A stretch of DNA of 64,000 nt from Kocuria flava. Lineage in GTDB: Bacteria; Actinomycetota; Actinomycetes; Actinomycetales; Micrococcaceae. Positions 40,804-49,190 of the stretch are shown one piece after another. Positions within the stretch are counted from its first letter, which is position 1. Every line of letters begins with the position of its first letter. Position numbers and translations under genes: made by a program. The notes under the pieces are model-generated. The model was not told where the DNA came from. It saw only the letters and a program-made list of their open reading frames with translations, and searched no databases. Location: positions 496,001 through 560,000 of the forward strand of contig NZ_CP013254.1 in assembly GCF_001482365.1 (NCBI RefSeq), given 5' to 3'.

Positions 40804-42393
40804 TCACCCGCGGCGCTGCAGGCCCCGCACCCCGTCCTCGAGCACCCAGGACGCCTTCGTGGTGGCCGCCGCGCCGGGGACGGTGACCCGGTCGAGCACC
40901 CGGAAGTCGGCGGTCATCGCCTCCGGGGTGATGCGCGTGCGGACGTAGCCGCGCTGGTCGGCGTAGAACCTCAGGTGCGGGTTCCACGCCATCATCGGGT
41001 CGGTGGTCGCGCCGGAGCCGTCGCCCGTGGAGGTGATCGACGAGCACACCAGCTCGGAGCCGACCACCGGGGCGTCGGGATCCCGGGCGTCCGCCCGGAT
41101 GTCGGCCGCCCAGTGCCGGTGGACGTCGCCCGTGAGCACCACCGGGTTGCGCACCCCGGCGTCCTGCCAGCCCCGCACGATGCGCTCGCGCGAGGCCGCG
41201 TAGCCGTCCCAGCCGTCCATCGAGACGTCGTCCACGTCCGGCGCCTGCGCACGGTCCCGCTCGGCGAAGAACACCTGCTGGCCCAGCAGGTCCCAGCGGG
41301 CGGTCGAGGAGCGGAAGCCGTCCAGCAGCCACTTCTCCTGCGCCGCACCCGTGATGGAGCGCGCCGGGTCCCAGCGCTCCGCGACATTCTTGTCCCAGCC
41401 GTCCCCGGCGAGCTGGTCGTCGCGGTACTGGCGGGTGTCGAGCATGTGGAAGTTCGCGAGCTGCCCCCACTGGACCCGCCGGTAGATCCGCATCCGGTCG
41501 CCCGCCGGTGCCGAGGGACGGCGCAGCGGCATGTTCTCCCAGTACGCCTGGAACGCCGCGGCCCGGCGCCGGCGGAAGCGCTCGTCCGTGTCGTTGCCCT
41601 GTCCCGCGTCCCGGTTCTCGGGGATGCTCGCGGCCCAGTTGTTGTCCACCTCGTGGTCGTCCCACACCACCAGCCACGGGGCCACGGCGTGGGCGGCCTG
41701 CAGGTCCTCGTCCGTCTTGTACTGGGCGTGGCGCAGCCGGTAGGTCGGCAGGTCCACGGTCTCGGGGCCCTCGTGGTCGCGGACGTTGCCGTCCCCCGAG
41801 ACGTAGGACTTCGCCCGGTACTCGTACTGGTAGTCGCCCAGGTGCAGCACCAGGTCCGGCTGGTCCTCGGCCAGGCGGCGGTACGCGGTGAACCAGCCGT
41901 GCTCGTACTGGGAGCAGGAGGCGAAGGCCATGGCGAGGGCGGCGGGGGTCTCGTCCCACGCCGGGGTGGTCAGGGCCCGTCCCACCGGGGAGAGGTGGCG
42001 GGCCGTGCGGAACCGGTACCAGTACTCCCGGCCCGGGCGCAGCCCGTGCAGCTCCACGTGGACCGCGTGGGCGGACTCGGGGCGGGCGATCTCGCTGCCC
42101 CGCCGCACGACCGAGCGCATGCCCTCGTCCTCGGCCACCTCCCAGGAGACCTGGACCGGGCGGGAGGGCATGCCGCCGAGCCCGTCCTCGGCCAGCGGGT
42201 CGAGGGCCAGGCGGGTCCAGAGGACGAAGCCGTCGGGCCAGGGGTCCCCGGAGGCGACGCCCAGGGTGAACGGGTCCCCCGTCAGGGACGCGCCCCGGGA
42301 GGCAGCGGGGGCGGCCGTGGCGATCCCGGGGACGGCGGCGACGAGGCCGGCACCGAGGCCGGCGGCGAGCAGGGTTCTGCGCGAGGTGGTCAT
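40804..42393 (-). CDS. phoD: Alkaline phosphatase D (PhoD), Tat-exported
   Basis: The protein has 529 residues. The N-terminus has the twin-arginine signal TTSRRTLLAAGLGAGL and an AxA-like cleavage site near ATAAPA. The mature enzyme has an N-terminal beta domain and the metallophosphatase core: LGDYQYEYRAKSYV, VWDDHEVDNNWA and VVLTGDVHRHWAADI, which carry the Fe/Ca-binding residues. PhoD hydrolyses phosphodiesters and phosphomonoesters outside the cell, including teichoic acid. TAGCCT (42401-42406) is seven bases before the ATG. No clear Pho box was found. Confidence 0.93.
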   Translation of the reverse strand: MTTSRRTLLAAGLGAGLVAAVPGIATAAPAASRGASLTGDPFTLGVASGDPWPDGFVLWTRLALDPLAEDGLGGMPSRPVQVSWEVAEDEGMRSVVRRGSEIARPESAHAVHVELHGLRPGREYWYRFRTARHLSPVGRALTTPAWDETPAALAMAFASCSQYEHGWFTAYRRLAEDQPDLVLHLGDYQYEYRAKSYVSGDGNVRDHEGPETVDLPTYRLRHAQYKTDEDLQAAHAVAPWLVVWDDHEVDNNWAASIPENRDAGQGNDTDERFRRRRAAAFQAYWENMPLRRPSAPAGDRMRIYRRVQWGQLANFHMLDTRQYRDDQLAGDGWDKNVAERWDPARSITGAAQEKWLLDGFRSSTARWDLLGQQVFFAERDRAQAPDVDDVSMDGWDGYAASRERIVRGWQDAGVRNPVVLTGDVHRHWAADIRADARDPDAPVVGSELVCSSITSTGDGSGATTDPMMAWNPHLRFYADQRGYVRTRITPEAMTADFRVLDRVTVPGAAATTKASWVLEDGVRGLQRRG

Positions 42394-42400
42394 GGCGCCG

Positions 42401-42406
42401 AGGCTA
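42401..42406 (-). promoter_or_regulatory. Probable -10 element of a leaderless promoter for phoD
   Basis: On the minus strand TAGCCT is followed by seven bases and the ATG at 42393. Confidence 0.4.
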
Positions 42407-42640
42407 GGAAACCCGCGGCAACGGCCTCTTCCGCCCCGGTGAAAGATGCATGAACATCATGTTGAGAGCTGCTCCGGGCTGCTCGGACGGTTCACGGCCC
42501 GGGTTACTCGGACGGCTCCCGGCCCGGTCGGCGAACGGGCACACGACCCCGGGAGAGGGCGGGAACGCGGGCCGAGCCGCCGGACGAGTGCGCCCGGACC
42601 CGCCGGCCTGCGGACCCGCGGGCCGGGTCCACGAGCAGGA

Positions 42641-43738
42641 TCAGCAGCCCGCGCCCTGCGGGTTCTCAAGGCAGTCGTCGGCGTAGTTGCGCACCGTCGA
42701 GCGCCAGACGCTGACCGGGACGGGCGCGCTCGTGACGTCGTTGAGCCCGGCCACGGGCAGCCACGGCCCGCCCGCGATCGAGTACTCGCCCGCGAAGTAG
42801 GTGGTGAGGGTGACCGCGAAGTCCCCGGTCCGCGTGTAGACGTGGCTCGTGTCGGTCGGCTCGTCCCACGCCCCCGGCGCCAGGGGCGCGCCGCTGAGCT
42901 CGGTCGGGCCCAGGCTCGTCCCGTCGCCGTAGTTCCACGCGTACTGCACCGGCAGCGCCCGGACCTGGACCGGGAAGCCGCCGAGCTCCGTGGCGAACTG
43001 CTGCGGCTGGGCGACGGCGTAGACGTTCGTGTGCATGCCCTTCAGCGTGTCGGGCGAGGGCTCCACGGTGCTCAGCGCCGGGGCGACGGCGAGGGTCCGG
43101 AAGTCCTCCAGCGTGAAGGTCGGCAGCTCGATGGTCTCGCCGCCCTCCTCCGCCTGCTCGGTGGAGACGCACATCGGCTCGCCCCACGGGGTGTTCAGGT
43201 CCGTGCCCTGGTTGACGACGACGTTCATGTACACGCCGGTGCCGCCGCCCTCCGGGGTGCAGGACTGCTCGGCCGTGCAGTCGTCGAACTGTGCGGCGTC
43301 GTCCCGGTAGCGCGCGCAGGAGTTCTCCAGCCGGAACACCTGCTCACGGGAGCGCGCGATCGACTCCGGACTGAACGGGCGGTCGATGCCCTGGTCCTCG
43401 AGGTACTGCCGCAGCGCCTTCTGGAAGGCGGGGTCCTTATCGGGGTCGTAGTCCACGGGGTCGGCGCCGACAGGGACGGCAGCGACGGGCTGCTCCGAGC
43501 TGCCGCTGACCGGGCCCTCTTCGAGACGGAGCTGGAGCTTGACCTCCCCGCCGTCTGCGACGGCCCTCGTGGCATTTTCGACCCCGGCGCCGCGTTGGTC
43601 CACAACGGAATGACCGCCACCTACAGAGGAAACCAGTTCGGACAGATCTGAAGAGTCGCCTTCGTTTCCACGCGCTGGAACCCCCGCAGTAAATGCCAAT
43701 ACAAACGTAAGTGCAGATATTCCCAATCGTTTTTTCAC
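42641..43738 (-). CDS. Exported PKD-like domain protein of unknown function
   Basis: The protein has 365 residues. The signal peptide is KKRLGISALTFVLAFTAGVPARG. Cysteines are paired across the mature protein (CARY, CTAEQSC, CVST, ending CLENPQGAGC), suggesting disulfides. The section AWNYGDGTSLGPTELSG to SHVYTRTGDFAVTLTTYFAG matches the start and end of a PKD domain, used in surface adhesion. Its GTG start overlaps the stop of the DUF6318 gene (GTGA), so they are co-translated. The signal-peptide region belongs to the low-GC patch, while the rest has the normal high G+C. Confidence 0.72.
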   Translation of the reverse strand: MKKRLGISALTFVLAFTAGVPARGNEGDSSDLSELVSSVGGGHSVVDQRGAGVENATRAVADGGEVKLQLRLEEGPVSGSSEQPVAAVPVGADPVDYDPDKDPAFQKALRQYLEDQGIDRPFSPESIARSREQVFRLENSCARYRDDAAQFDDCTAEQSCTPEGGGTGVYMNVVVNQGTDLNTPWGEPMCVSTEQAEEGGETIELPTFTLEDFRTLAVAPALSTVEPSPDTLKGMHTNVYAVAQPQQFATELGGFPVQVRALPVQYAWNYGDGTSLGPTELSGAPLAPGAWDEPTDTSHVYTRTGDFAVTLTTYFAGEYSIAGGPWLPVAGLNDVTSAPVPVSVWRSTVRNYADDCLENPQGAGC

Positions 43739-44100
43739 TGCATTTCCCCGACGCCTGGCATATTAGCCGCCGTTATGTATAACCATTTACCGTTCCTGTA
43801 ATCGAGGTAAATGGGAAATGGATCATTTAGGCCCTTTCGAGGTTCTGCCTCGTATGTGATTCGACCGTTCTCAACTAACTTGATGCCCTCAGAGTTGGCT
43901 AATGACACGGGCTTGTAGACGCCATCTACGGCTCGAACCAGAGATTCATCTTGAATTTCAACGCGCTCTCTTCCTCCGATAAACCAGGCGTCTCGCGCGT
44001 AGACTTCATCAATTACGTCAAACTGTTCATAGCATCGTTCACATGAAGTGCTGACTACTTCGCGAACAAATTTTGTGTTACCTGTCTGATTGGCAAACCA
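43600..44100. other. Low-GC patch crossing two exported-protein genes
   Basis: Counted lines 43681-43860 contain about 43-48% G+C, against about 72% around them. The patch starts within the signal-peptide region of the PKD-like gene and ends inside the DUF6318 gene at about 44100, where G+C jumps back. Codon choice follows: AAA, AAT and TTA-like codons replace the usual GC-ending ones. Confidence 0.75.
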
Positions 44101-44406
44101 CATCGCGTCCGACCAGTAGTCGAGGAACGCCTGCGCCCCCTCGAGCGACTCCTCCTTCGCGAGCGCGGGCATGACCGGCTCCGGGACGTTGCGGGCGGGG
44201 CCCTCGAGCGAGGCGGGGACGTACTCGTCCGCGGTCGCCGCGGGCCCCTCCCCCGAGGAGGAAGTGGGGGCCGGGCTGGAGGAGCCGGGGCTGGGCGGGG
44301 CTGCGGCGTCGTCGTTCCCGGGCTCCCCGGGGGCGCAGCCCGTGAGGAGGAGCGTCGCCAGCAGAACGACTCCGATCGGCGCACCGACTGACCACGACCG
44401 GACCAT
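43735..44406 (-). CDS. DUF6318 family lipoprotein, compositional mosaic
   Basis: The protein has 223 residues. The lipoprotein signal ends LLTGC at about 25, followed by a Ser/Pro/Ala linker of 40 residues. The domain has the DUF6318 text: ALAKEESLEGAQAFLDYWSD, WFANQTGNTKFVREV, a CERC pair at about 130, and the final YLDYRNGKWLYIT. Function is unknown, probably cell-surface. The 5' third of the gene is high-GC while the last two thirds are about 45% G+C, as if the domain had been exchanged by recombination. It is the first gene of a two-gene unit with the PKD-like protein. Confidence 0.8.
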   Translation of the reverse strand: MVRSWSVGAPIGVVLLATLLLTGCAPGEPGNDDAAAPPSPGSSSPAPTSSSGEGPAATADEYVPASLEGPARNVPEPVMPALAKEESLEGAQAFLDYWSDAMWFANQTGNTKFVREVVSTSCERCYEQFDVIDEVYARDAWFIGGRERVEIQDESLVRAVDGVYKPVSLANSEGIKLVENGRITYEAEPRKGLNDPFPIYLDYRNGKWLYITAANMPGVGEMQ

Positions 44407-44570
44407 GGATCCCCCGCTTCGCTCGATCGCCGTCCCCGTGGCGGCGGAATGCCCCCGATAGTAGGCGGCCCCGCGTGTGCGCGAGCAACCCCTGTGGACC
44501 GGCGACGCCACGTCACAAGGCGCGAAATCATGAGGCCTGGTCAGCGTCCGGTCGGTCACGGAAAAGTTAA

Positions 44571-44606
44571 GGTCACATTGACCAGAAGAGTGTTAGAGTC
44601 AGTGCG
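44571..44606 (+). promoter_or_regulatory. Inverted repeat and promoter region before nrtR
   Basis: GGTCACATTGACC (44571-44583) is an inverted repeat with 5-base arms and a 3-base centre, 53 bases before nrtR. Its right half makes TTGACC (44578-44583), a good -35. The -10 at the right distance is poor (AGTGCG); TAGAGT at 44594-44599 is too close. NrtR repressors bind such palindromes in front of their own nad genes, so this is the natural operator candidate. Confidence 0.5.
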
Positions 44607-44635
44607 ACAAGAACGCGGCCGACCCGGGAGGTGCT

Positions 44636-45340
44636 ATGACCGCAGCAGAGGTGGACCTGGCCGTCTCGACCGTGATCTTCGCGGCCCGCGGCACCGGCCC
44701 CGACGGCCGCAAGGAGCTGTGGCTGCCCCTGGTCCGGCGCATCCGCGACCCGTTCCGCGGCCTGTGGGCGCTGCCGGGCGGACCGCTGCGCCCGGACGAG
44801 GATCTCGAGGCCTCCGCCGCCCGCTCCCTGCACCTGACGACCGGACTGCAGCCGGGCTACCTCGAGCAGCTCTACGCCTTCGGCGGCCTCACCCGCTCCG
44901 CGGACGCCGCCGAGCGGGTGGTCTCGATCGTCTACTGGGCCTCCATCCGCGCCGACCAGGCCTCCGAGCTGCACGCCGACCTCAACGTCTCGTGGCTGCG
45001 CGCGGCCGACCTGCCGCCGCTGGCCTTCGACCACGACGACATCGTGGACTACGCCCTCCAGCGGCTGCGCAACAAGATCACCTACAGCCGCGTGGCCTTC
45101 TCCTTCCTCGGCGAGACGTTCACCCTCGCCGAGCTGCGCGAGGTGCACGAGGCGATCCTCGGCGCCCCGCTGGACCCGGCGAACTTCCGCCGGCAGGCGC
45201 TGGCCTCCGGCGCCGTGATCGACACCGGGACGCGGCTGGAGGGCACGCGCCACCGCCCGCCCCGGCTCTACCGCTACAACTCGACCCTCGACCTCGCCGA
45301 CCGGGCACCGGCCGGCCGCACTCCCCAGGAGAACCGATGA
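44636..45340 (+). CDS. nrtR: NrtR family NUDIX transcriptional repressor of NAD synthesis
   Basis: The protein has 234 residues. Residues of about 8-145 form a NUDIX fold, but the catalytic box is degenerate: where active enzymes have REVxEExG, it reads RSLHLTTG, so it senses rather than hydrolyses an ADP-ribose type ligand. The C-terminal 80 residues form the winged helix-turn-helix typical of NrtR (FTLAELREVHEAILG, then FRRQALASGAVIDTG). It is the first gene of the nad operon, and its stop overlaps the nadA start (ATGA), consistent with autoregulation. Confidence 0.88.
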   Translation: MTAAEVDLAVSTVIFAARGTGPDGRKELWLPLVRRIRDPFRGLWALPGGPLRPDEDLEASAARSLHLTTGLQPGYLEQLYAFGGLTRSADAAERVVSIVYWASIRADQASELHADLNVSWLRAADLPPLAFDHDDIVDYALQRLRNKITYSRVAFSFLGETFTLAELREVHEAILGAPLDPANFRRQALASGAVIDTGTRLEGTRHRPPRLYRYNSTLDLADRAPAGRTPQENR

Positions 45341-46632
45341 CCTCCGTCGCCACCCGCATCGACCTGCTCCGCACCCGGCCCGACGGGCTGCCGGGCGCAG
45401 GCGCCGGACGCAGCACCTGCAGCTCCGAGCTCGCGACGAACCCGTGGGACTTCGCCCCCGCTGTCTCCGCCGGCTACGGCCCGGGCGCCTCCCAGGACGA
45501 CGCCGTGCCCGCCGGCGCCCCGGCCCAGCCGGCCATCCCGGAGGAGTACAAGCACGCCTCCGCCGAGGAGCTCGCCGCCCGCATCACCGCCGCCAAGCGG
45601 GAGCTGGGCGAGCGGGTCGTCGTGCTCGGGCACTTCTACCAGCGCGACGAGATCGTCGCGCACGCCGACTTCCTCGGCGACTCCTTCCAGCTGGCCCGCG
45701 CCGCCCGCTCGAAGCCCGAGGCCGAGGCCATCGTCTTCTGCGGCGTGCACTTCATGGCCGAGACCGCCGACATCCTCTCCGGCGAGCACCAGTCCGTGAT
45801 CCTGCCCAACCTCGCCGCCGGCTGCTCCATGGCGGACATGGCCGACGAGGACTCCGTCGAGGAGGCCTGGGAGCAGCTGATGGACGTCCTCGGGGAGACC
45901 GACGACGACGGCCGGCAGACCGTGGTCCCGGTGACCTACATGAACTCCTCCGCGGCGCTCAAGGCCTTCTGCGGCCGCCACGGCGGAATCGTGTGCACCT
46001 CCTCCAACGCCGCCACCGTCCTGGAGTGGGCCTTCGAGCGCGGCCGGCGGGTGCTGTTCTTCCCCGACCAGCACCTGGGCCGCAACACCGCCAAGGCGAT
46101 GGGGATCCCCCTCGAGCGGATGCCGATGTGGAACCCGCGCCAGGACCTGGGCGGGAACACCGCGCAGGATCTCGAGGACGCGCAGGTGATCCTGTGGCAC
46201 GGCTTCTGCTCGGTGCACCGGCGCTTCACCACCGCCCAGATCGAGCAGGCCCGCGCCGAGCACCCCGGGGTGCGCGTGATCGTGCACCCGGAGTGCCCCA
46301 TGCCCGTGGTCGACGCCGCCGACGAGAGCGGCTCGACCGACCACATCCGCAAGGCCGTCGAGGCCGCCGCGCCCGGCACGACCTTCGCGATCGGCACCGA
46401 GATCAACATGGTCAACCGGCTGGCCGCGGAGCACCCCGAGCACACGATCTTCTGCCTCGACCCCGTGATCTGCCCCTGCTCCACCATGTACCGCATCCAC
46501 CCCGGCTACCTGGCCTGGGTGCTGGAGGAGCTCGTCGCCGGCCGGGTGGTCAACCAGGTCTCCGTGGACGCCGCCACCGCCCGGGACGCCCAGGTGGCGC
46601 TCGAGCGGATGCTGGCGGCGCTGCCGCGGTGA
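45337..46632 (+). CDS. nadA: Quinolinate synthase A
   Basis: The protein has 431 residues, in the long actinobacterial form with about 75 extra N-terminal residues. The catalytic domain begins VVVLGHFYQRDEIVAHADF, then FCGVHFMAETADIL, LPNLAAGCSMAD, PVTYMNSSAALKAFC and CLDPVICPCSTMYRIHP; three cysteines of these segments bind the [4Fe-4S] cluster. It condenses iminoaspartate with dihydroxyacetone phosphate to quinolinate. Its stop overlaps the nadB GTG (GTGA). Dependence on a cluster explains the cysteine desulfurase gene at the end of the operon. Confidence 0.95.
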   Translation: MTSVATRIDLLRTRPDGLPGAGAGRSTCSSELATNPWDFAPAVSAGYGPGASQDDAVPAGAPAQPAIPEEYKHASAEELAARITAAKRELGERVVVLGHFYQRDEIVAHADFLGDSFQLARAARSKPEAEAIVFCGVHFMAETADILSGEHQSVILPNLAAGCSMADMADEDSVEEAWEQLMDVLGETDDDGRQTVVPVTYMNSSAALKAFCGRHGGIVCTSSNAATVLEWAFERGRRVLFFPDQHLGRNTAKAMGIPLERMPMWNPRQDLGGNTAQDLEDAQVILWHGFCSVHRRFTTAQIEQARAEHPGVRVIVHPECPMPVVDAADESGSTDHIRKAVEAAAPGTTFAIGTEINMVNRLAAEHPEHTIFCLDPVICPCSTMYRIHPGYLAWVLEELVAGRVVNQVSVDAATARDAQVALERMLAALPR

Positions 46633-48294
46633 ACGCCACCCGGAGCCCGCGCGTGCTCGTGGTGGGCAGCGGTCACCACGGCCCTCGAGGCCTGTGCCCG
46701 CGGCCACGAGGTGGTCCTCGCGGCCAAGGATAAGGATGCCCTCGACGCCACGAACACCGTGCGCGCCCAGGGCGGGATGGCGGCCATGACCGCCGGGCTG
46801 CCCGGCGGCCAGCCCCGCGACCGCGCCGAGCTGCACGTCGCCGACACCCTCGCCGCCGGGGCCGGACTGTGCGAGGAGCCCGCCGTGCGCGCCCTCGTGG
46901 CCGGCTCGGCAGCCGCCGTGGCGGACCTCGAGCGGTGGGGCGTCGCCTTCGACCGCACCGCCGGACCCGGCTCCCCCTGGGTCGAGGGCCTCGAGGGCGC
47001 CCACTCGGTGCCGCGGATCCTGCACGCCGGCGGCGACGCGACGGGCCGGGAGATCCAGCGCGCACTGCTGGCCGCCGCGCTCGGGGCCGAGCGGGCCGGG
47101 CGCCTGGAGATCCTGCGGCACACCCTGCTCGTGGACCTGCTGCGCGGGCCCGGGGACGCCCCGGTGACCGGCGCGCTGGTGCTCGGCCCCGACGGGCTGC
47201 TGCGCACCGTGGCGGCGGATGCGGTCGTGCTCGCCACGGGCGGGGCGGGACAGCTCTACCCGCACACCACCAACGCCCCCGGCGCCACCGGCGACGGCAT
47301 CGCCGCGGCCCTGCGCGCCGGGGCCGTGGTGGCCGACCTCGAGTTCGTGCAGTTCCACCCGACCGCCCTGGCCGCCCCGGGCTGCTTCCTCGTCACGGAG
47401 GCCGTCCGCGGGGAGGGCGCGGTCCTGCGCGACGCCGGGGGCCGCCGCTTCCTGCGCGACGCGCACCCGCGCGCCGAGCTCGCCCCGCGCGACGTCGTGG
47501 CCCGCGAGATCGTCCGCCGCTGCCTCGCTCAGGGCGGACGTCCCGTGGTGCTCGACGCGACCGGGCTCGGCCGGCAGTTCCTGGCCGCGCGCTTCCCCAC
47601 CGTCGACGCCGCCCTGCGCGCCCACGGCCTCGACTGGTCGCGGGAGCCCGTTCCCGTCACCCCGGCGGCGCACTACCTCATGGGCGGGATCGCCACCGAC
47701 CCCGACGGGCGCACCACCGTCCCCGGCCTGTGGGCCGTGGGCGAGTGCGCGGCCACCGGCGTGCACGGGGCCAACCGGCTGGCCTCCAACTCCCTGCTCG
47801 AGGGCGTGGTGCTCGGTGCCCGGGTCGCGGCGGCTCTCGGGCACGACCGCGGTCCCTTCGTGCCCCGCGGCCCGGTCCGGCCCCTCCCCGCGGCCCCCTC
47901 GACGGGCACCGCGGCACCGGCCGCACCGGGGGCGTCCGACGACGACGGCGTGCCGCTGCGCTCCGCCCTGCAGGAGGCGATGTGGGCCGGTGCCGGCGTG
48001 CTGCGCGACGGTCCCGGGCTGGCCGCGCTCGCCGGGCGGCTCGGGACGCTGCGGGCCCCCGCCGGGACGGACCGCCGGTCCGTGGAGGACCGCGGCCTGC
48101 TCGAGCTGGCCCGGGCCGTCACCGCCGCGGCGACCGCCCGCACCGAGTCCCGCGGCGCCCACGCCCGCGAGGACCACCCGCACCCGGACCCCGCCCTGGC
48201 CACCCGCACCTTTTGGTGCGCCGAACGGCATGTTCCCGTACTGACCAGTGCACATGCCTCCGACGACATGCACGAGAGGATCCCCGCATGCTGA
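46629..48294 (+). pseudogene. nadB: L-aspartate oxidase, frameshifted at the FAD-binding motif
   Basis: The GTG at 46629 encodes VNATRSPRVLVVGSG, the start of the FAD-binding fold, but this frame soon runs into a stop at 46731-46733. From about 46672 the conserved protein continues in the next frame: VTTALEACARGHEVVLAAK, then ALDATNTVRAQGG, the flavoprotein HPTALAAPGCFLVTEAVRGEG segment and GVHGANRLASNSLLEG. Comparison with other NadB (GSGVAGLTTAL) predicts 11 missing bases at 46672/46673. An ORF from GTG 46711 would lack the dinucleotide-binding motif. An AAGGAT duplication sits at 46725-46736. The stop overlaps the nadC start. Confidence 0.8.
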
Positions 48295-49187
48295 CCCGCG
48301 CCGCCATCACCGAGGTCGTCGAGCGAGGCCTCGCCGAGGACGCCCCGTGGGGCGACCTCACCTCCGAGCACCTCATCCCCGCGACCACCACGGCCCGGGC
48401 CGGGCTCGTGGCCCGTGAGTCCGGGGTGTTCTCCGGCGGGGAGGTCCTCGCCGCCGCCTTCGCGGCCGCCGACCCGGCCGTGGCCGTCGAGCGCCACCTC
48501 GCCGACGGCGACCGGTTCGAGGCCGGCACGGTGCTCGCGACCGTCACCGGGCCCGCCCGCGGGGTGCTCACCGGCGAGCGCCTGGCCCTGAACCTCGTCC
48601 AGCGCATGTGCGGGATCGCGACGCTGACCGCCCGCTACGTCGCGGAGGTCGAGACCGCCGTGGCCCGCGTGGAGCAGGCCGCGAACCTGCCGGCCGGCAC
48701 GATCACCCGCACCCGGGTCGCCGACACCCGCAAGACCACCCCGGGGCTGCGCGCGCTCGAGAAGCACGCCGTGGTCAGCGGCGGCGGGCACAACCACCGC
48801 CACGGCCTCTCGGACGCCGTGATGGCCAAGGACAACCACCTCGCCCTGCTCACGGCCGACGGCACCGACCTGACCGGGGCGCTGCGGCGGCTGCGCCGTC
48901 GGCTGCCGCACACCGTCCACCTCGAGGTGGAGGTCGACCGCCTCGACCAGATCGAGCCCGTTCTCGCCGGCGGGGCGGACACCGTCCTGCTCGACAACTT
49001 CTCCGTGCCCGACCTCGTGAGCGGGGTCGCGATCGTCGACGGCCGCGCGACCGTGGAGGCCTCCGGCGGGGTGCGCCTGGAGACGATCGGGGAGATCGCG
49101 GCCACCGGCGTGGACGTGATCTCGGTCGGCGCGCTCACCCACTCGGCCCGCAGCCTCGACCTGGGCCTCGACGTCCGGCTGGACTGA
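48288..49187 (+). CDS. nadC: Nicotinate-nucleotide diphosphorylase (quinolinate phosphoribosyltransferase)
   Basis: The protein has 299 residues, the usual length. Conserved text includes LAEDAPWGDLTSEHL, ALNLVQRMCGIATLTARYV, TRKTTPGLRALEKHAV, GGGHNHRHGLSDAVMAKDNHL, VEVEVDRLDQIEP and EASGGVRLETIGEIAATGVDVISVGALTHS. It converts quinolinate and PRPP to nicotinate mononucleotide. An extra AANLPAGTITRT stretch sits before the TRKT motif. ATG 48288 overlaps the end of nadB (ATGCTGA). It follows nrtR, nadA and nadB in one transcript. Confidence 0.95.
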   Translation: MLTRAAITEVVERGLAEDAPWGDLTSEHLIPATTTARAGLVARESGVFSGGEVLAAAFAAADPAVAVERHLADGDRFEAGTVLATVTGPARGVLTGERLALNLVQRMCGIATLTARYVAEVETAVARVEQAANLPAGTITRTRVADTRKTTPGLRALEKHAVVSGGGHNHRHGLSDAVMAKDNHLALLTADGTDLTGALRRLRRRLPHTVHLEVEVDRLDQIEPVLAGGADTVLLDNFSVPDLVSGVAIVDGRATVEASGGVRLETIGEIAATGVDVISVGALTHSARSLDLGLDVRLD

Positions 49188-49190
49188 GCC

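Noticed and set aside
45274..48273. 999-codon minus-strand open frame opposite nadA and nadB
   Set aside because: Shadow of nadA/nadB in another frame, with no domain-like sequence.
46711..48294. nadB as a functional gene starting at the internal GTG 46711
   Set aside because: That product would lack the FAD-binding glycine motif, and the missing residues are encoded upstream in another frame.
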